Source: JAJZRV01 sp027442615 (GTDB taxonomy: Bacteria; Pseudomonadota; Gammaproteobacteria; Burkholderiales; Ferrovaceae). Taken from it: 31,986 bases of DNA. Where the stretch lies: NCBI GenBank assembly GCA_027442615.1, contig DAIBBI010000066.1, positions 1 to 31,986 of the forward strand, in the 5' to 3' direction. Shown here piece after piece: positions 31,672 through 31,986 of this stretch. The position numbers and the translations under genes are program-made. The notes under the pieces were generated by a model. It saw only the letters and a program-made list of their open reading frames with translations, ran no database searches and was not told the origin of the DNA. Numbering within the stretch: the stretch's first letter is position 1; each line of letters opens with the position of its first letter.

Positions 31672-31986
31672 TTATAACCGGGGCTCGGGGGGCGTGTATC
31701 CCCTGGGGTAGAGCAGCCACATGCGCCCGGCCTGCTTCATGGCGCCGGCCTTTTTTTCCGTGCCATCGCCATAGCCCCAGAAAAAATCGGCCCGGACCGC
31801 CCCGTTGATGGCCCCCCCCGTATCCTGAGCCATCATGAGGCGGCGCAGTGGCACCTGGCTGTTGGGTTCGGTGGTGTCCAGAAACACCGGCGCGCCCAAC
31901 GGCGTGATGCGCGGATCCACAGCAATGCTCGCCCCGGCGGTGAGCGGCACGCCCAGCGCGCCGATGGGGCCGGGCAGGTTGTCGGG
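31672..31986 (-). CDS. mltA: Membrane-bound lytic murein transglycosylase A, C-terminal part
   Basis: The last ~104 residues of a gene running off the right edge. It contains the 3D domain of MltA: SIAVDPRITPLGAPVFLDT, then RLMMAQDTGGAINGAVRADFFWGYG with the catalytic aspartate in QDTGGAI, and the terminal AGRMWLLYP. MltA cleaves peptidoglycan glycan strands with 1,6-anhydro product formation, usually as an outer-membrane lipoprotein; the N-terminus needed to check that is outside the window. It is 34 bp upstream of hemA on the same strand. Confidence 0.93.
   Translation of the reverse strand, partial: PDNLPGPIGALGVPLTAGASIAVDPRITPLGAPVFLDTTEPNSQVPLRRLMMAQDTGGAINGAVRADFFWGYGDGTEKKAGAMKQAGRMWLLYPRGYTPPEPRL

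Overview
The window is a densely coded, GC-rich proteobacterial chromosome segment with no gene-free stretch over 300 bases. Gene content and protein similarity point to a betaproteobacterium. The hemA-prfA-prmC-grxD neighbourhood, the glrK-qseG pair, type-II NADH dehydrogenase and PrtD-type secretion genes fit that class. The class is an inference from recalled family sequences, not from a search.

Layout. Positions 1-5.1 kb carry stress and housekeeping genes: the tail of a small membrane protein, a MarR repressor divergent from a flavodoxin-like reductase and glyoxalase I (gloA), selO, a queuosine-precursor transporter, a pterin carbinolamine dehydratase, and mutM. Positions 5.1-11.3 kb carry a beta carbonic anhydrase, a membrane diguanylate cyclase translationally coupled to a ClC antiporter, a second CBS-domain ClC meeting it tail to tail, and a haloacid dehalogenase. 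Positions 11.4-15.5 kb are a complete type I secretion operon (ABC, membrane fusion protein, TolC-like) behind a CRP-like palindrome; no substrate gene is present. Positions 15.5-17.9 kb carry manC and a class II aldolase, with three palindromic REP/MITE-like elements, one of them read in frame inside manC. Positions 17.9-27.1 kb carry ndh, then glrK-qseG-opgD on the plus strand facing opgH, glrR and an S1/P1 nuclease on the minus strand. Positions 27.1-32.0 kb carry grxD, an unrecognised gene, prmC, prfA, hemA and the end of mltA.

The most interesting signal is at 20-26 kb. A GlrK/QseG/GlrR system is split by the two genes for osmoregulated periplasmic glucan synthesis. The 200-bp region between opgH and glrR holds a near-consensus sigma-54 promoter facing opgH, and two sites matching the known GlrR operator (TGTC-N10-GACA) about 110 and 180 bp upstream of it. 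GlrR here keeps the GAFTGA sigma-54 loop and an almost unchanged DNA-recognition helix. The sequence therefore predicts that this GlrKR system switches on periplasmic glucan synthesis, whereas in enterics it is known for controlling the small RNA GlmY and rpoE.
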